NCBI GenBank assembly: GCA_965644295.1
Contig: CBFFRP010000025.1
Location: 124,001-188,000, forward strand
Direction: 5' to 3'
DNA length: 64,000 nt
From: Paraphysomonas bandaiensis
Lineage: Eukaryota > Chrysophyceae
Part shown: positions 46,355 through 57,398 of the stretch, piece by piece
How the letters are laid out: each line of letters begins with the position of its first letter
Position numbering within the stretch: position 1 is the stretch's first letter
Notes under the pieces: generated by a model
What the model saw: only the letters and a program-made list of their open reading frames with translations
Database searches by the model: none
What the model was told of the DNA's origin: nothing
Program-made: the position numbers and the translations under genes

Positions 46355-47875
46355 TTAATCGAAAGTGATCTTCTTTCCTGTACCTCCTCCCGCAATGGTT
46401 CCTTTATTTCTGCTAGCAGATGTGGGAGTCGCTCCTCGTCCACCCCCTCTTCCTCTTCCTCGTCCACCTCTTCCGCCATCACCTCTTCCACCTCCTCTTC
46501 CACGACCTCCACCAGCACCTCCTGCACCAAGACTATCTCTATTCCTTGGGGGAGCGTAATCCACGCGGATGTTTCGCCCGTTGAGCTCTGTGCCATAAAG
46601 CTTTACCGCCTCGTCGGTACTACTGCCATCGACGAACTGAACGTGCCCAAAACCTTTAAAGCTACCATCTTCCTGAGAAGTTGCAAACCTCACAAATTTG
46701 ACCTCACCACATGCACCAAAGAGTTCATACATTTGATCCTCAGTAACGTCCCATGGAAGATTACCAACAAACACAGTGTCACAACCTTCTGGTTTTGTAG
46801 ACGCATCCGGAGCAGAGCCAATGCTCTTGCGAGGAGCAGGTCTACCCTCAGTGATCTTAAGCCAGCGCTCAGTTTCAGGCCAGGTAGCTCCATCAAGAGC
46901 GAGGGCAGCATCGACCCCAGCTCTTGAAGGGAAAGAAACTACGGCAGTGCCGCTGGAGCGCCCCCCCTCGCCAAGAGGAAGTTCCACTCCACTTGATCCG
47001 CCACCGCACTCGGCAAAAAAATGAGCAACATCGTCTTCGGTGGCTAGCCATGGTAGCCCACGAATATATACACTGTGTGTTTCCCCGTCAGCAGCTGGGG
47101 CTTTCGAGGCGGGTGTGGAAGGAGCAGTCTCGATCTTCTTCTTCTTTGGGGCGGGCTTCTCGTCCTCGTCACTGCTAGAATCACTGTCGCTATCGCTGCT
47201 ATCGGAATCAGAGGATTCCTCAGCTTTACGCTTCTTGGAGGCAGCGGTGGCGGTAACCTCCATCTTGTCGTCCTCATCATCGGAGGAGTCGTCAGAGCTG
47301 CTATCACTGTCACTGGATTCTGACACCTTGGCGGCTGGCTTGGCTTCATCGTCAGAATCAGAGTCGCTATCGCTGGAATCTTCGTCGCTGGAGCTAGATT
47401 CGACCTTAGCAGCAGGCTTAGCCTTCACGGGTTCATCTTCATCAGAGCTGCTGTCAGAATCCTCATCGCTGGATGATTCTTCCTTCTTTTGGACAGCTTT
47501 AACAGGTACAGGTTTCGCATCCTCATCATCCGAAGAATCGGAGTCAGAATCACTATCGCTGGAACTATCTTTAGCAACAGGCGTAGAGGTCTTCTTACCA
47601 TTGGCAACTACAGGCTTCTCGTCTTCGCTGTCACTATCATCGTCACTACTGCTGCTATCATCGCTAGAGCTTGACTCTGCACTAATACTCTGCTTCTTTG
47701 CCACTAGAAAATGAGAATATACGGCGGATAAGCTCTCTGGGGTAGCGGACTTGATGGATTTGTTAAGAGAAGCTTCCTTCAACAGACTCTTCGCAGTGCT
47801 GGTCAAATTCTTCTCCAGAAGAAAGTGATATATGCTTGTATACAAGCCCTGTGTAGCTTCATCTGAGGTGGACAT
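46355..47875 (-). CDS. LisH - acidic serine - two-RRM - RGG nucleolar protein (nucleolin-like)
   Basis: A single exon of 506 residues from the ATG at 47875. Residues about 8 to 40 form a LisH motif (LYTSIYHFLLEKNLTSTAKSL). Residues about 65 to 260 are long S/D/E runs separated by basic KPAAK-type linkers, as in Nopp140/SRP40 and nucleolin CK2 targets. RRM1 (HSVYIRGLPWLATEDDVAHF) lies at about 264 to 340 and RRM2 (DTVFVGNLPWDVTEDQMYEL, with GFGHVQF as RNP1) at about 363 to 440. A glycine-arginine-rich GAR domain at about 452 to 492 is near the C-terminus. Nucleolins act in rRNA transcription and pre-rRNA processing. The LisH start is characteristic of Nopp140 rather than nucleolin, so the protein combines features of both. 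The domain calls are secure; the exact orthology is not. Confidence 0.9.
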   Translation of the reverse strand: MSTSDEATQGLYTSIYHFLLEKNLTSTAKSLLKEASLNKSIKSATPESLSAVYSHFLVAKKQSISAESSSSDDSSSSDDDSDSEDEKPVVANGKKTSTPVAKDSSSDSDSDSDSSDDEDAKPVPVKAVQKKEESSSDEDSDSSSDEDEPVKAKPAAKVESSSSDEDSSDSDSDSDDEAKPAAKVSESSDSDSSSDDSSDDEDDKMEVTATAASKKRKAEESSDSDSSDSDSDSSSDEDEKPAPKKKKIETAPSTPASKAPAADGETHSVYIRGLPWLATEDDVAHFFAECGGGSSGVELPLGEGGRSSGTAVVSFPSRAGVDAALALDGATWPETERWLKITEGRPAPRKSIGSAPDASTKPEGCDTVFVGNLPWDVTEDQMYELFGACGEVKFVRFATSQEDGSFKGFGHVQFVDGSSTDEAVKLYGTELNGRNIRVDYAPPRNRDSLGAGGAGGGRGRGGGRGDGGRGGRGRGRGGGRGATPTSASRNKGTIAGGGTGKKITFD

Positions 47876-48214
47876 TTTACAGGGATTTATAGAATGAGAC
47901 AGTCGTGGAAGTTAATGGATACTTCTTATGACTTTGTATAATTATGATCGCTAGTTGGAATACACTCCAGAGGACAGGGACACATCCCAGCCATCAGCAC
48001 TTCACTTTGATTTTTAGCCAACCACTTTCAAGGAATGTATACAACGACCACGAAATGGCAGATTGGTATCTTGAATCGATAGTTGAAAACTGAAAATGGA
48101 TGCATGGAGGAAGGAGCAGCAGTCTCATCGCACCCAATCATCATGTTTGTTAACGAGATATTTCTATTAACGCCTTATCTGTACCCCATACACAGAGTGC
48201 ACCCTGCATCATTA
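47876..48214. promoter_or_regulatory. Divergent promoter region nucleolin-like / histidine phosphatase
   Basis: A 339-base gap between divergent start codons. In-frame ATGs at 48104 and 48143 could extend the phosphatase N-terminus into it. No motif is assigned. Confidence 0.4.
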
Positions 48215-49095
48215 ATGGATGTCATGGATATCTCATCAGTGAAAAAGTTGAACCTTTATCTGATTCGTCATGCCGAATCTAATAACAATTTACTGTATGA
48301 CGCCATCAGCAGCGAAAATTTTGCAGAAGAAGAGTCCAAATTAAGAGAAGCTGACTGCGGGATTTCACAAACTGGCCAGGAACAGGTGCGCAGATTACAC
48401 GAATATATTGCGAATGGTGGATTTGCGGATATTGCGAAGTCCCCGTTTACAGTATACACGTCTCCAATGAAACGCTGTCTGGAGACCGCCCTTGCAATTA
48501 GCTCGGGAATCCCTCAAGCAGCAGGTGTTCGGGTTTACCCTGAACTTTATGAAAGTGGGGGTAGCTACGTTACTGTTGACGGTTCAACAGTAGGGGTTCC
48601 TGGTACCACTAGTGCTGATGTTGCGGAACGATATCCTGGATTTATATGCGAAGAAGGTATAAGGCTAAATGGTGTACCTGTATATTCATTAATGCCATAG
48701 GTATGGAGAATGGGTGGTATCATAGAGACCACAAGGAAACCAATGACGAGTTTGACACACGAGCTGCTGAAGTTGTGAGCTGGATTTGGCGAATGCTTGA
48801 GAAACCGGGGGCTGACGGACTGGCCAAAAGTGTGGTGATTGTGATGCATGGCAATCTAATGAGCGCCGTCATGAATGGTCTACTGTTTGGTTCACAGAAT
48901 ACTCGAGCGGGTCTCTTTCTTCATTGCAACACAGGCATTACACATATGGAACTTGTTGAGGTTGCTGGACGCCGTGTTGGAACTGTGCAGTGCAGCAATC
49001 ATACCCCACACTTGATGCCAAAAGAGTCCGAGGAAGAGAACTTACGCACTGGAAATGACCTGTTCAAACACCAGTGGATACAGGAGTTTTTGTAG
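48215..49095 (+). CDS. Histidine phosphatase (phosphoglycerate mutase-like) superfamily protein
   Basis: Two exons, 48215-48656 and 48701-49095 (44-base intron, the shortest seen), giving 278 residues. LNLYLIRHAESNNN carries the RH catalytic motif with the phospho-accepting histidine. YTSPMKRCLETAL holds the second arginine, and VIVMHGNLMSAVMN supplies the second catalytic histidine. Members dephosphorylate sugars, proteins or other small molecules; the substrate cannot be told. The insertion with GTTSADVAERYPGF and WYHRDHKETNDEF is typical of the eukaryotic branch of the superfamily. The ATG at 48215 is chosen as closest to the domain. Upstream ATGs at 48104 and 48143 would add a hydrophobic stretch (FVNEIFLLTPYL) that could be a targeting signal. 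Confidence 0.85.
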
Positions 49096-49548
49096 CTCAT
49101 TCTGTCTGTTTCCTTGTAATAAACGCTGTGCTACGTGGTTCAATAGGTTAGCCTCCAAGTTTTTATAGTTGCAATATGCCCTGCAGGTATTACTATTCTT
49201 TTGTGCGTCCCGATATGGCGTTCTATACTTCATTGTGTGTTCGTTGTATATTTTGTAGCTGTTGCTTTATAAAAGTAAATCTTCTGCAATACTGCGAGAT
49301 TTCTCATCTATCAACCAGTCCAATGCAGAATTTGTTCGTGCGTTCGTACTGTACCTTTCTTACGTACATTGGATGTTATCATGTTTCTTTCGACTCGAGT
49401 TGAGTGGCCAAAGTAGCTTACCTGTATTTAGTTTTATGATTTGCAAATGTTTTTTTGCAATTAAATTGCAATTATTAGCTATAGCTTGCGCAATTATAAT
49501 TGCAATTATATTGTGCCAATTACTGTCTAATTAACTTAGTTACCCATT
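49096..49548. other. Intergenic region with AT-rich hAT subterminal sequence
   Basis: The left half likely holds the phosphatase 3' untranslated region. From 49440 onward, short TTGCAATTA/TAATTGCAA inverted motifs repeat, directly 3' (on the minus strand) of the hAT remnant, and probably belong to that element. Confidence 0.45.
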
Positions 49549-49715
49549 ACAAGCACGTATAGCATCTTCAACCGTACTTGCATTCCACAGAAATTTATTA
49601 AAGCGCAAGAACATAAGGGCCTCTATGAGGTGCCATAGATTTGCGCAGATCACTCATGTTAATTTTTGCTTTACTGAAAAACCTTTCTACACAACTAGTA
49701 GTAGAGTATATATGC
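49549..49715 (-). pseudogene. hAT transposase C-terminal (hATC) domain remnant
   Basis: The minus strand reads STTSCVERFFSKAKINMSDL, RKSMAP, then after a one-base frameshift LIEALMFLRFNKFLWNAS and TVEDAIRACNG with a stop. This is the hAT dimerisation domain. It is the closest relative in the window of the remnant at 190-347, sharing the final VED.IRA..stop. Upstream sequence on the minus strand is not recognised, so only the 3' end of the transposase survives. Confidence 0.72.
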
Positions 49716-51125
49716 TTCAAGCAGCGGTACTTAGTTCGTTTGGTAGTGCGTAGTCGCTTTAGTTCTTGGTGCGCGTGGTGTCTTCGTGTCTTCTCGCCAG
49801 TGAGTCGACATCATCATCTTCTTTTTCCTCTTCTTCAACCAGTAATAAAAGTTACATTGTGAGCAGTAGATATTACATATAACTCAAAAACAACGCCACT
49901 GAAATATTAAATACATAGCATTGAATAGAATTTTCAAACCGTGATATGACAATAAGCAGAATATAATATTGCTAATACAACAGTGTAGTGGTAAAATTGA
50001 AACAGTGTATAGTGTATAATATTATAGTAGCTCACAAGATTTACTTCACAAGATTGTAGTAGCTCAAGAACTCCTTGCGCTGACAACATCTAGTAAGTGT
50101 GTCATCTTCCTTCAAACTCCGGAATGGTTCAAGCAGCATTGATATAATGCAATCACATATTATTTCTTTAACTACTTTTGTTTTCACTATTATATAGTTA
50201 GAAAAGAAGAGCTCTACGAAGTTTCTATCAATTAGGCTCTCCAAGACCATGTTTTAATCAATGGCTGAGGTAAATGCGCTTTTCTTCACTAAATGTCAGG
50301 TCTACTAATCCTCATTTATGGCGACTACACAGAGGGCTGTTACCATCTCCACCATTGAGGTAAAAGAAATGAGTTAAAGTTGTTACTTCTCAATTGTTAA
50401 TTCCGAGTGCACTATACATTTTACAACACCGAAAAAGTACAAAGAAGCACGACATTTTTCACTGGAGGTAAGATCTTAATTACATATCTGCGCGGAGGTA
50501 AGTTTCGTTTCTTCAAACTGCTAGTGGTCTGCGATGAGGTTTGTTTTACAATGGACATGTCCAAGTAGGAGAAATATATTTACTATACAGTCCTCCATAG
50601 TTTCAAAATACTACTTCTAATTAGGATTTCGCATCCAATTCCTTTCTTTGTACGATCTCCCCATTTTTCTGCTTCCAAATAGTTTTATGTTTCCGACTGT
50701 CAAGTTTGGGAGCGAAATGGTTTCTCGATATGAAGTCGCAAAATGATCGCACTCATTTTCTGAGCACCGAGTATCTAAAGTCCATATCCAGATATAGATA
50801 TCTCTAGGCTAGATTTAAGTGTGCCGACGGCGGTACGTAGATATACATGTAGTGACTGTGCTCCATATATAATTTATACTAGCTATACTCTATACTCAAT
50901 GGATATAGCTACTACATGTGTCGTACGTCGTGCTATTCATTGGTATTCTGCTGTCTGGGAATATCACGATCAGGCAAAAAAGTCCAAATATGTTGATCAA
51001 AAAACAGGATGTAACAAAAATTCGTGGCTTTTATGCTGAGAAAGGAAGTTTGAGGAAAAAGCATTTGATCATTCATCCGCATTGGCTTGGTTTCATATCT
51101 CATTTACAGTACCACAGTGCAGGCA
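49716..51125. other. 1.4-kb intergenic region, no gene seen
   Basis: AT-rich DNA with small frames on both strands and no recognisable protein. The stretch before 51126 should hold the promoter of the methyltransferase gene. Confidence 0.35.
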
Positions 51126-52189
51126 ATGCTTTATTCTAGTAGTCTTTTGCAGCACTGTGTTTTGGTCTTCGCAGTTATTTTTACGGGATATTTACGAGAT
51201 ACTTTAGCATCGAAGGAATGGGTGCTCAATAAACCTCGAAACTTCCCATATAAAATAAGGAGCGGGAATGCAATGAGTGGAACCTATTCGAATAGCATAC
51301 AATGCAGTACTGAACAATTTCAACAGTCATTCAACTATTTGAAGAATCACACAGCGCATGTGCTTCATGGCGATGCTGAATCATTTGATGCCATAGAACA
51401 TTTTTTTTGGAACACTTGCAACGGAGTTGTTTTGGAAATGGGGGCCGTAGATGGTATCACACATTCTGAGTCAGTCTTTTTTGAGCAATTAGGGTGGAGG
51501 CGCTTGTTAGTTGATGGAAATCCTGAGAGATTCGAAGCCTTGAAACAGAACACCGAAGCATTTGTAGTTGGCGCTGTTGTGTGCGAGTCCCCTCATGTGT
51601 TCCACTACTGTATTAACCGATACACCCCCTACGGATTCACTTCTGGTGTTGTGGAGTTCATGACACCTCAGTTTATTGGACGATTCCACCCACAAATTTA
51701 CAAGGCGGGGACTCCGAAAGGCTCAGTGAATATCGACTGGAACAGCGCAAACATTTCTAAGGATTGCACAAGAGTGCAATGTATTCCGTTAGCAAGCGTT
51801 TTGAGAGAATCAGGCGTCTTTCATGTAGATTTCTTCATTTTAGATGTAGAAGGAGCTGAACTGGAGGTACTGAAGACCATAGACTTCAAGGCTGTTACTT
51901 TTGACGTATTGGTGGTGGAGGCGGCAAGGGCAAGGGCCAGTATGTATAAGGAAAAGGTATACTCTTCCTACTGTATATAATATAATCTTATCATTGACTT
52001 TGCACACCCATATAGGTGATTAAGTATCTGTCATCTCATGGATATGATCGAGTTGAAGTGCCACTCGATCAAACTGGTCGTAACATATGGTTTACGCGAC
52101 GAGGATTTCAGCCTTCTTTTCGACCAGGAGTGCATCCTCTGCAATTTTCGGGGCTCCAGTTGTTAGGATCTCAACTAAGCCGGGGGTAG
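51126..52189 (+). CDS. FkbM-type (Methyltransf_21) SAM methyltransferase, probable type II membrane protein
   Basis: Two exons, 51126-51956 and 52016-52189 (59-base intron), giving 334 residues. A hydrophobic N-terminal segment (residues about 8 to 23, HCVLVFAVIFTGYL) suggests a signal anchor facing the Golgi or ER lumen. The FkbM fold follows: VVLEMGAVDGITHSESVFFE for SAM binding, GWRRLLVDGNPERFEAL with the acidic end of the second strand, GAVVCESP, then HVDFFILDVEGAELEVLKTI, the second signature block, and VVEAARA. FkbM-type enzymes methylate hydroxyls of sugars or polyketides; in protists they are often linked to surface glycans. The acceptor is not known. The ATG at 51126 is the first in frame; upstream codons start with TTG. 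Confidence 0.87.
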
Positions 52190-53929
52190 CTGAGGACTTG
52201 GTCTGTATATGCTGATTCCCTTATGAGTAATAGCAAAGTGGAAAAGGTTCTTCGAAAGAATCGCATAATAGTGGGTGTAAATGTAGGACGAGGGATACAA
52301 AGACACGGATACAAGATACGTTACGGGCACATATTGTTGAGTAACGCCCGTAATGTATACAATACTGTAGACAATTAAAGGGTCCCTTTGAAGATTTCTT
52401 GTTATTATCGTTGACTTCGAATACGCTAGGTGAACGCAGGATCATGTGGGTTCAACAAAGCGCACTGAAGTACGTTATATATAGTAGAAGTAAGTAACCG
52501 AACTTGAAATACCACACACACTCAATTACTTAAAATTGTTATAAACATATTTTATCACTCATTGTCGTTATTTAAATTTATATCGTCACTGCATCACTAC
52601 TACCAGTCCTTATTATCAAAGCACAAAAAACATTTAATCGATCTTATACAGTTTAATCATTTACTTTCATCGCATCTAGTTCCTATCGTAGCATTAATTC
52701 ACATAATCTTGCTCTAAACTGCTGTATTCTTCAATTAACAGCTAAATTTTTTATTCCTAAAATCTAGAAATTGTATATCAATTACCAATAAACATTGAAA
52801 CAGGCGTCAGTCACAGTTTAAATATTAAGTATGCTAAGGGCATAAACAATAGTTTAAGGTCAAATAACAATATAAAGCATAATATCAAAAACACTGTAGA
52901 TTAAGTATGAGAAAAAATGTGATGTGCCGTGCAATAGGTAGTCCTTGCTCTTGGCAGCAGTTATGATTTGTTAGCAATAGGCGTGTAAGAGACAGAAATA
53001 ATTCATCATTGTAAATTTGTAAATTAACTAACTAATTCTGATATCCCGATATTCTATTATTTAGCGCCACCCCTCAACAAAGTCGGACTCGCACCTTTTA
53101 TGGTGTTTTGGGGGATAAATACCCGAGATAATTCTCCGGGAAAACTAACGTGAGTCGCAAACACAGAGAACAGATAACGTTCTGTCCAGTCATATAGCCG
53201 AATGTTTGTGTGGTACAGAGGACATTAATTAGTGTCACTTGTGTAGACGTCTTTGCGCCTTGACGAATAAACAGGCATCCGGGAATGGGCCTACCTCAAG
53301 GGCATCCGGGGTATTTTCGGTTCCCTGACTTGTTAAAGTCAATCATTCGGGCTGTTAACCTTAAGGACAGAGAGCGACAGTGGTTGCACCTTGGTGCTTG
53401 CGGTGACGCACAAGCAGCTTTCGTAGCGCCAAATAGTAGGATATCAGAGCTAAACAATGCTGAATTAGTTCTGAGTCTTAAACGACTACTGCTAATAGTC
53501 ATACATTCACTTCTCAGCAGTGTTGAGTCAACAGTGTAGATTCCAAGTTTATTAAAAGTAGGTGGGTTAATATCAGTACTGGTGAATAACGATAACAAAG
53601 TGAAGGTAGTAGTACGTAGTACTATGTACACTATTGCATTGACTTCTTTGAATAAGATTTACTTTTTGGTAACCGACTTAAGTCGTAAAGTGGTATGACA
53701 TAGTTCCTATTCTCAGCCAAGTACCGAAGGCCCGATTAACTCCACCTAACTTCAGATAAACTCATATAGAATCGTACTAGTATTAATATAATTTTGTAGC
53801 GAATTTCAATCGCATACTGTTACTCGTTCACATAATACAGAATCATATGCTATACGATGTGCACTTCTGTTCCTCATAATCATTTAAAGCACACTGAATT
53901 GTGGGTTATATATAAGCATATAACAATCA
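52190..53929. other. 1.7-kb intergenic region with repeat fragments
   Basis: The region is AT-rich from 52480 to 53040. From 53064 the base composition rises in GC; an open frame at 53285-53539 overlaps composite-repeat module 1 on the opposite strand (53379-53450) and is not supported as a gene. The boundary change near 53064 could mark a transposon fragment. Confidence 0.45.
53379..53450 (-). repeat. Composite repeat, module 1 copy (short)
   Basis: The reverse complement matches 61640-61712 over GCTGCTTGTGCGTC, CGCAAGCACCAAGGTGC and neighbouring bases. On the minus strand it encodes TKAACASPQAPRCNH, close to the peptide in the other two copies. Confidence 0.7.
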
Positions 53930-55240
53930 TCACGTTATGATTGATGACGTGAATACTTTTTCTATATCTTCCGCATTTGTACCAAAATCAAGGGTAGATA
54001 TATTTTGAATATCTTCGGGAGTAGAACGCATGACTGTTTTAATAACACCAAGTGCTCCCCTTCCTACCTTTGTAGTAGTCAATCGTCGGATATCCACTAC
54101 GCCCTGCCCCTGGTACTTGAGAACAACGTTACGACCGGCACACTGCACTGTGTGAATGGATATATCTGTGAAGTTTTCCACAGCACAGCTAGGAGATATA
54201 TCATCCTTGGTAACTCCAGGACCTCTCGTATTAAAAATAGGATCCTCTGAAGGATTACAGCGATTTGGGTTACCAAAGAGAGTAGCGATAGACAGAGCAG
54301 GGATAGAGGGATCGAACTCCGCATATAAAGATTGCTGTGGAAGTACTGGGTGGATATAAGTCAAAGATAACAAAAATACTACTGCAGCCTAACACATACA
54401 TGCAAAATATGAAGGTCGCGCGCTTTCTCGCAAGGCTTCCGATGTTGCTTGAAAAAGTCGGATGGCACACACGAAATCACTCTTGTTCAATATCTCGACA
54501 TATCCAGACTCATGGGCAGCTGTCCCGTCTGATCGGCGCATGATCTTTTCTCCCTCACCATAGAGACTACCATAATTCAGTAGGATTTCTGGACTAGCTG
54601 CCTCCACAATGTAATCACTGGAAGTTTTCTCGCGGAACTCCCGGTAAGCATTTTTGAGGTATCTCTTCACTCTGGATCCCGGCCCTTCTCCAAAGCGGCA
54701 ACCAATGCAAATCCTACTTCGATCGGCCGTATCTGTATTATCAGTTTGTGCACGATCTGTATTTGAGTCGGTGACACCCTCATTCTTTTTCTTTAAATAC
54801 TTGTATCCTTGATAGGCAAGTGAATATTTACCGGGGTACCACTTTCCATCCTTCGCACTCTCTTCGGAAGTGTTTGAATTCGTTTTCAATGCCGGATTTT
54901 TTCTTCCCAAAAATTTTCCTTGTTAATCGTAACATTATTAGCCACATATGATATACACAATACACCTACCTGGGTACCACTTTCCAGCCTCTTCTCTCCC
55001 CATAAGCTCCTTTATCTCACTCACACCTACTGTATTCGGAGGAGCACAGTCTTCGCAATATATCCCTCCACATTCACGACAATGATGTTTACGCACCAAT
55101 AAAGAAAACTCGACGCCACATCCCAATCGCCGACAGCACAATATGGCCGAATCTTCATCCCATATAGTACCGTGATAGTCACTCAAATCTTCAGTGTTTT
55201 CACGGCTGAGCTTTCCAATGAAAGCATCAAAGCTTGTCAT
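53930..55240 (-). CDS. FYVE-type zinc-finger protein
   Basis: Three exons, 54970-55240, 54400-54918 and 53930-54345, giving 401 residues. Residues about 28 to 70 are FYVE-like: WDEDSAILCC, then GCGVEFSLLVRKHHCRECGG and IYCEDCAPPNTV. The RKHHCR basic patch is the PI3P-binding signature used to target endosomes. The first zinc pair is spaced C-x4-C instead of C-x2-C, an unusual two-residue insertion. The motif GKWYPGK occurs twice just after (residues about 87 to 120). The rest has no domain that I recognise; it includes GLKRYLKNAYREF-like basic helices and ends with SSIIT. Introns of 51 and 54 bases keep phase. The third exon's hydrophobic-looking upstream frame lies in the intron and is not used. 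Confidence 0.8.
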
Positions 55241-56295
55241 GCGTTTATTTACGTCAACAACTACGCTGCACTTCTGTGTGTGATTGTGAAGTCTTATAAG
55301 TTCAGCTCATATGTTTGTTTGGCACGATGTTGTAGGAGGGACTTGCGTGTGGAGTATTTGTTTATCCGTGTATTTTTTATTAAAAATCCCCGATTTTTAT
55401 ATATATATAACAACTGGTATTTACATTCAAACTGAACCACACTCCTCTCAAGGCATGCCACTCCTTCGTATGTATGCAAAATATGATATGGACGAGAGGT
55501 GACCAGCGGCGCTTTAAAGATAATAGGTGGAATCGAAGAGCTCTTTCAAAGCAATCGTCGACAGCTCGTAACTTGGAATATCTCTACACCCGTTGCCTGG
55601 AAATTTTATGGCCAATAATTATTGGGACAAATTTCGTTGGAAGAAGCGTCGTACGTTATTCAGCTGTTGATAAGTTAACCATTAGTGTAAGCAACATGTT
55701 ACAACTGTTTGCTGCGTATCTCGTGGAGTGATTCCTCCAACGACGTGTTGAACGAGTAAAGTACAAGAGGTAGGGAACAATGTATTGTATTGTACAATAT
55801 ATTGCTATTTTGAATGTGGGAGGATAGACCTCAACATATTGTACGCAATAGTGTTGTCTGTACTCATTAATAGTAATTGCTACTTCAATCTGAATGCCGA
55901 ATGATGTCACAATTGGTAGGGTATTTCCTGCCAAAATCGAATCATATTCTACTATGGGGGTTCTACATGTGATGCTGACTGGATATCGTTGTGTAGTTTT
56001 CATCTTTTAATACAGATCATTGTTTTACAATACAAAATTATTATGTGAAATACCTGAAACCTTATTCTAAATATAAACTAAAGTATTTCATTCTTAAATA
56101 TATCTAGCTACCAGACTGCTCAACAACGAGCGCTTGATGAGTTCTATCATTTGCTGTACTTGTACTTGCATGAATATTAATTCGATGATGAAACTAATTA
56201 CCCATGCTAGATATAGATACTAATTACGATACGTGTAACGTTAGGGTGTAGTAGTTTTACATATATTGCGAAACAATCATCAATATTGTCTCTGT
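55241..56295. other. 1.1-kb intergenic region, no gene seen
   Basis: Contains the upstream region of the FYVE gene and scattered CAATATATTG-like motifs near 55780-55850, similar to the hAT subterminal repeats at 5.1 kb but without recognisable ends. Small frames show no coding character. Confidence 0.35.
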
Positions 56296-57398
56296 CAGGC
56301 TTGCGTAACAATAAATTGGATTGCCAACTAAATTAATCGGTATATAAAGTGATAATTTCAATTATTATTATTGGTAAATATTACCAATTAATTGGCTGGA
56401 TTCGTTATGCAATATGCAATATAGCATGTAGCATTTTAAGATGTATAGCTACTGATCATAGGTACAAGCCCATTACCTTTCAGCATAGAATTTTTGATGT
56501 ATGTACACAGTCACATTAACGTTTAATAATCATAATTGTTTGTGACAGTATAAGGGTTAGTATACTCTTTATCCTCAGCATGCAAGAGTAATAATATGTC
56601 AAAGATCGTTGACAAAGAACAAACTTACACCTCCTCAACGGTCGTAGCGATGTATAGCATATGGTGATTGCAGATATTCAATTGTTTTATGTGTATCCGT
56701 TATGAACGGTAGTATGTATGTGGCAGAACACACTCATACAGAGAAAGCGTAGTCTCATTGGATAGAATGGAGTAGAGTCATTGGATAGCCATCAGGGCTA
56801 GGGAACAAAATATTGCAATATATTGTTCCCTAGACCTGATAGCCATCATGCTTATCATCATTTACTCAACAACATGAAATAATCGTATGAACATATTTCA
56901 CGAGTATTTTTAATCTAACGAACGGGGTAAGTAAATGGCAATGCAAGATATGTCCAGTCGGGAAGGGCCTATTAAATGGAAAGAATTTTTTTTTGAAAAA
57001 GAACAGGTCCGGCGCTTTTTGATAAATGATGTACCTGCACGCGAAGGTGAACTCGATGAAGAGAAAGGTAATGAGGAGGAAGACGTGGCCATTCGACTAC
57101 TTAACGACACACATCAAATTGCCAACCCGATATCGTTGCATGAAGCATTTGTGTAGCACTACCGATGATTGTTATGACTGATTTTCCATGCGAATGGCAC
57201 CTAGACACCTTGAAACGTTGAAGTTTCTGCGTGAAAATTGGCATCTTTGGGATGAGATTATAGTTCAGAAAGTTATTCTATAATCTTTACTTGGCAGTTA
57301 TTGCAAATAGCATTGATGCTTGATTAAAAACTGTAATTATTATTGTTGGACATCTGTCACCACTTAAATGCATGCCATTTAATTGTTACGCAATCCTG
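56296..57398. mobile_element. Non-autonomous hAT-like DNA element (1103 bases) with near-perfect 8-base target duplication
   Basis: The left end is CAGGCTTGCGTAACAATAAA. The right end inverted reads CAGGATTGCGTAACAATTAA, 18 of 20 matching. The flanks GTCTCTGT (56288-56295) and GTCACTGT (57399-57406) agree at 7 of 8, as expected for an old hAT insertion. Inside on the plus strand is a short frame (56935-57156) with FLINDVPAREGELDEEKG. It is homologous to a decayed frame in the 38.0 kb element, so the two elements are family members. A 46-base MITE is nested at 56793-56838. There is no transposase. Confidence 0.8.
56793..56838. mobile_element. 46-base palindromic hAT MITE with perfect 8-base target duplication
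   Basis: The element starts CAGGGCTAGGGAACAA and ends TTGTTCCCTAGACCTG. Almost the whole 46 bases pair with their own reverse complement (two mismatched positions), around a central TATTGCAATA. It is flanked by ATAGCCAT on both sides (56785-56792 and 56839-56846), an exact 8-base duplication diagnostic of hAT insertion. Its termini match the 3' end of the hAT transposase remnant at 5174. Confidence 0.88.

Noticed and set aside
53285-53539. 84-residue plus-strand frame
   Set aside because: It overlaps composite-repeat module 1 whose conserved peptide is on the opposite strand.
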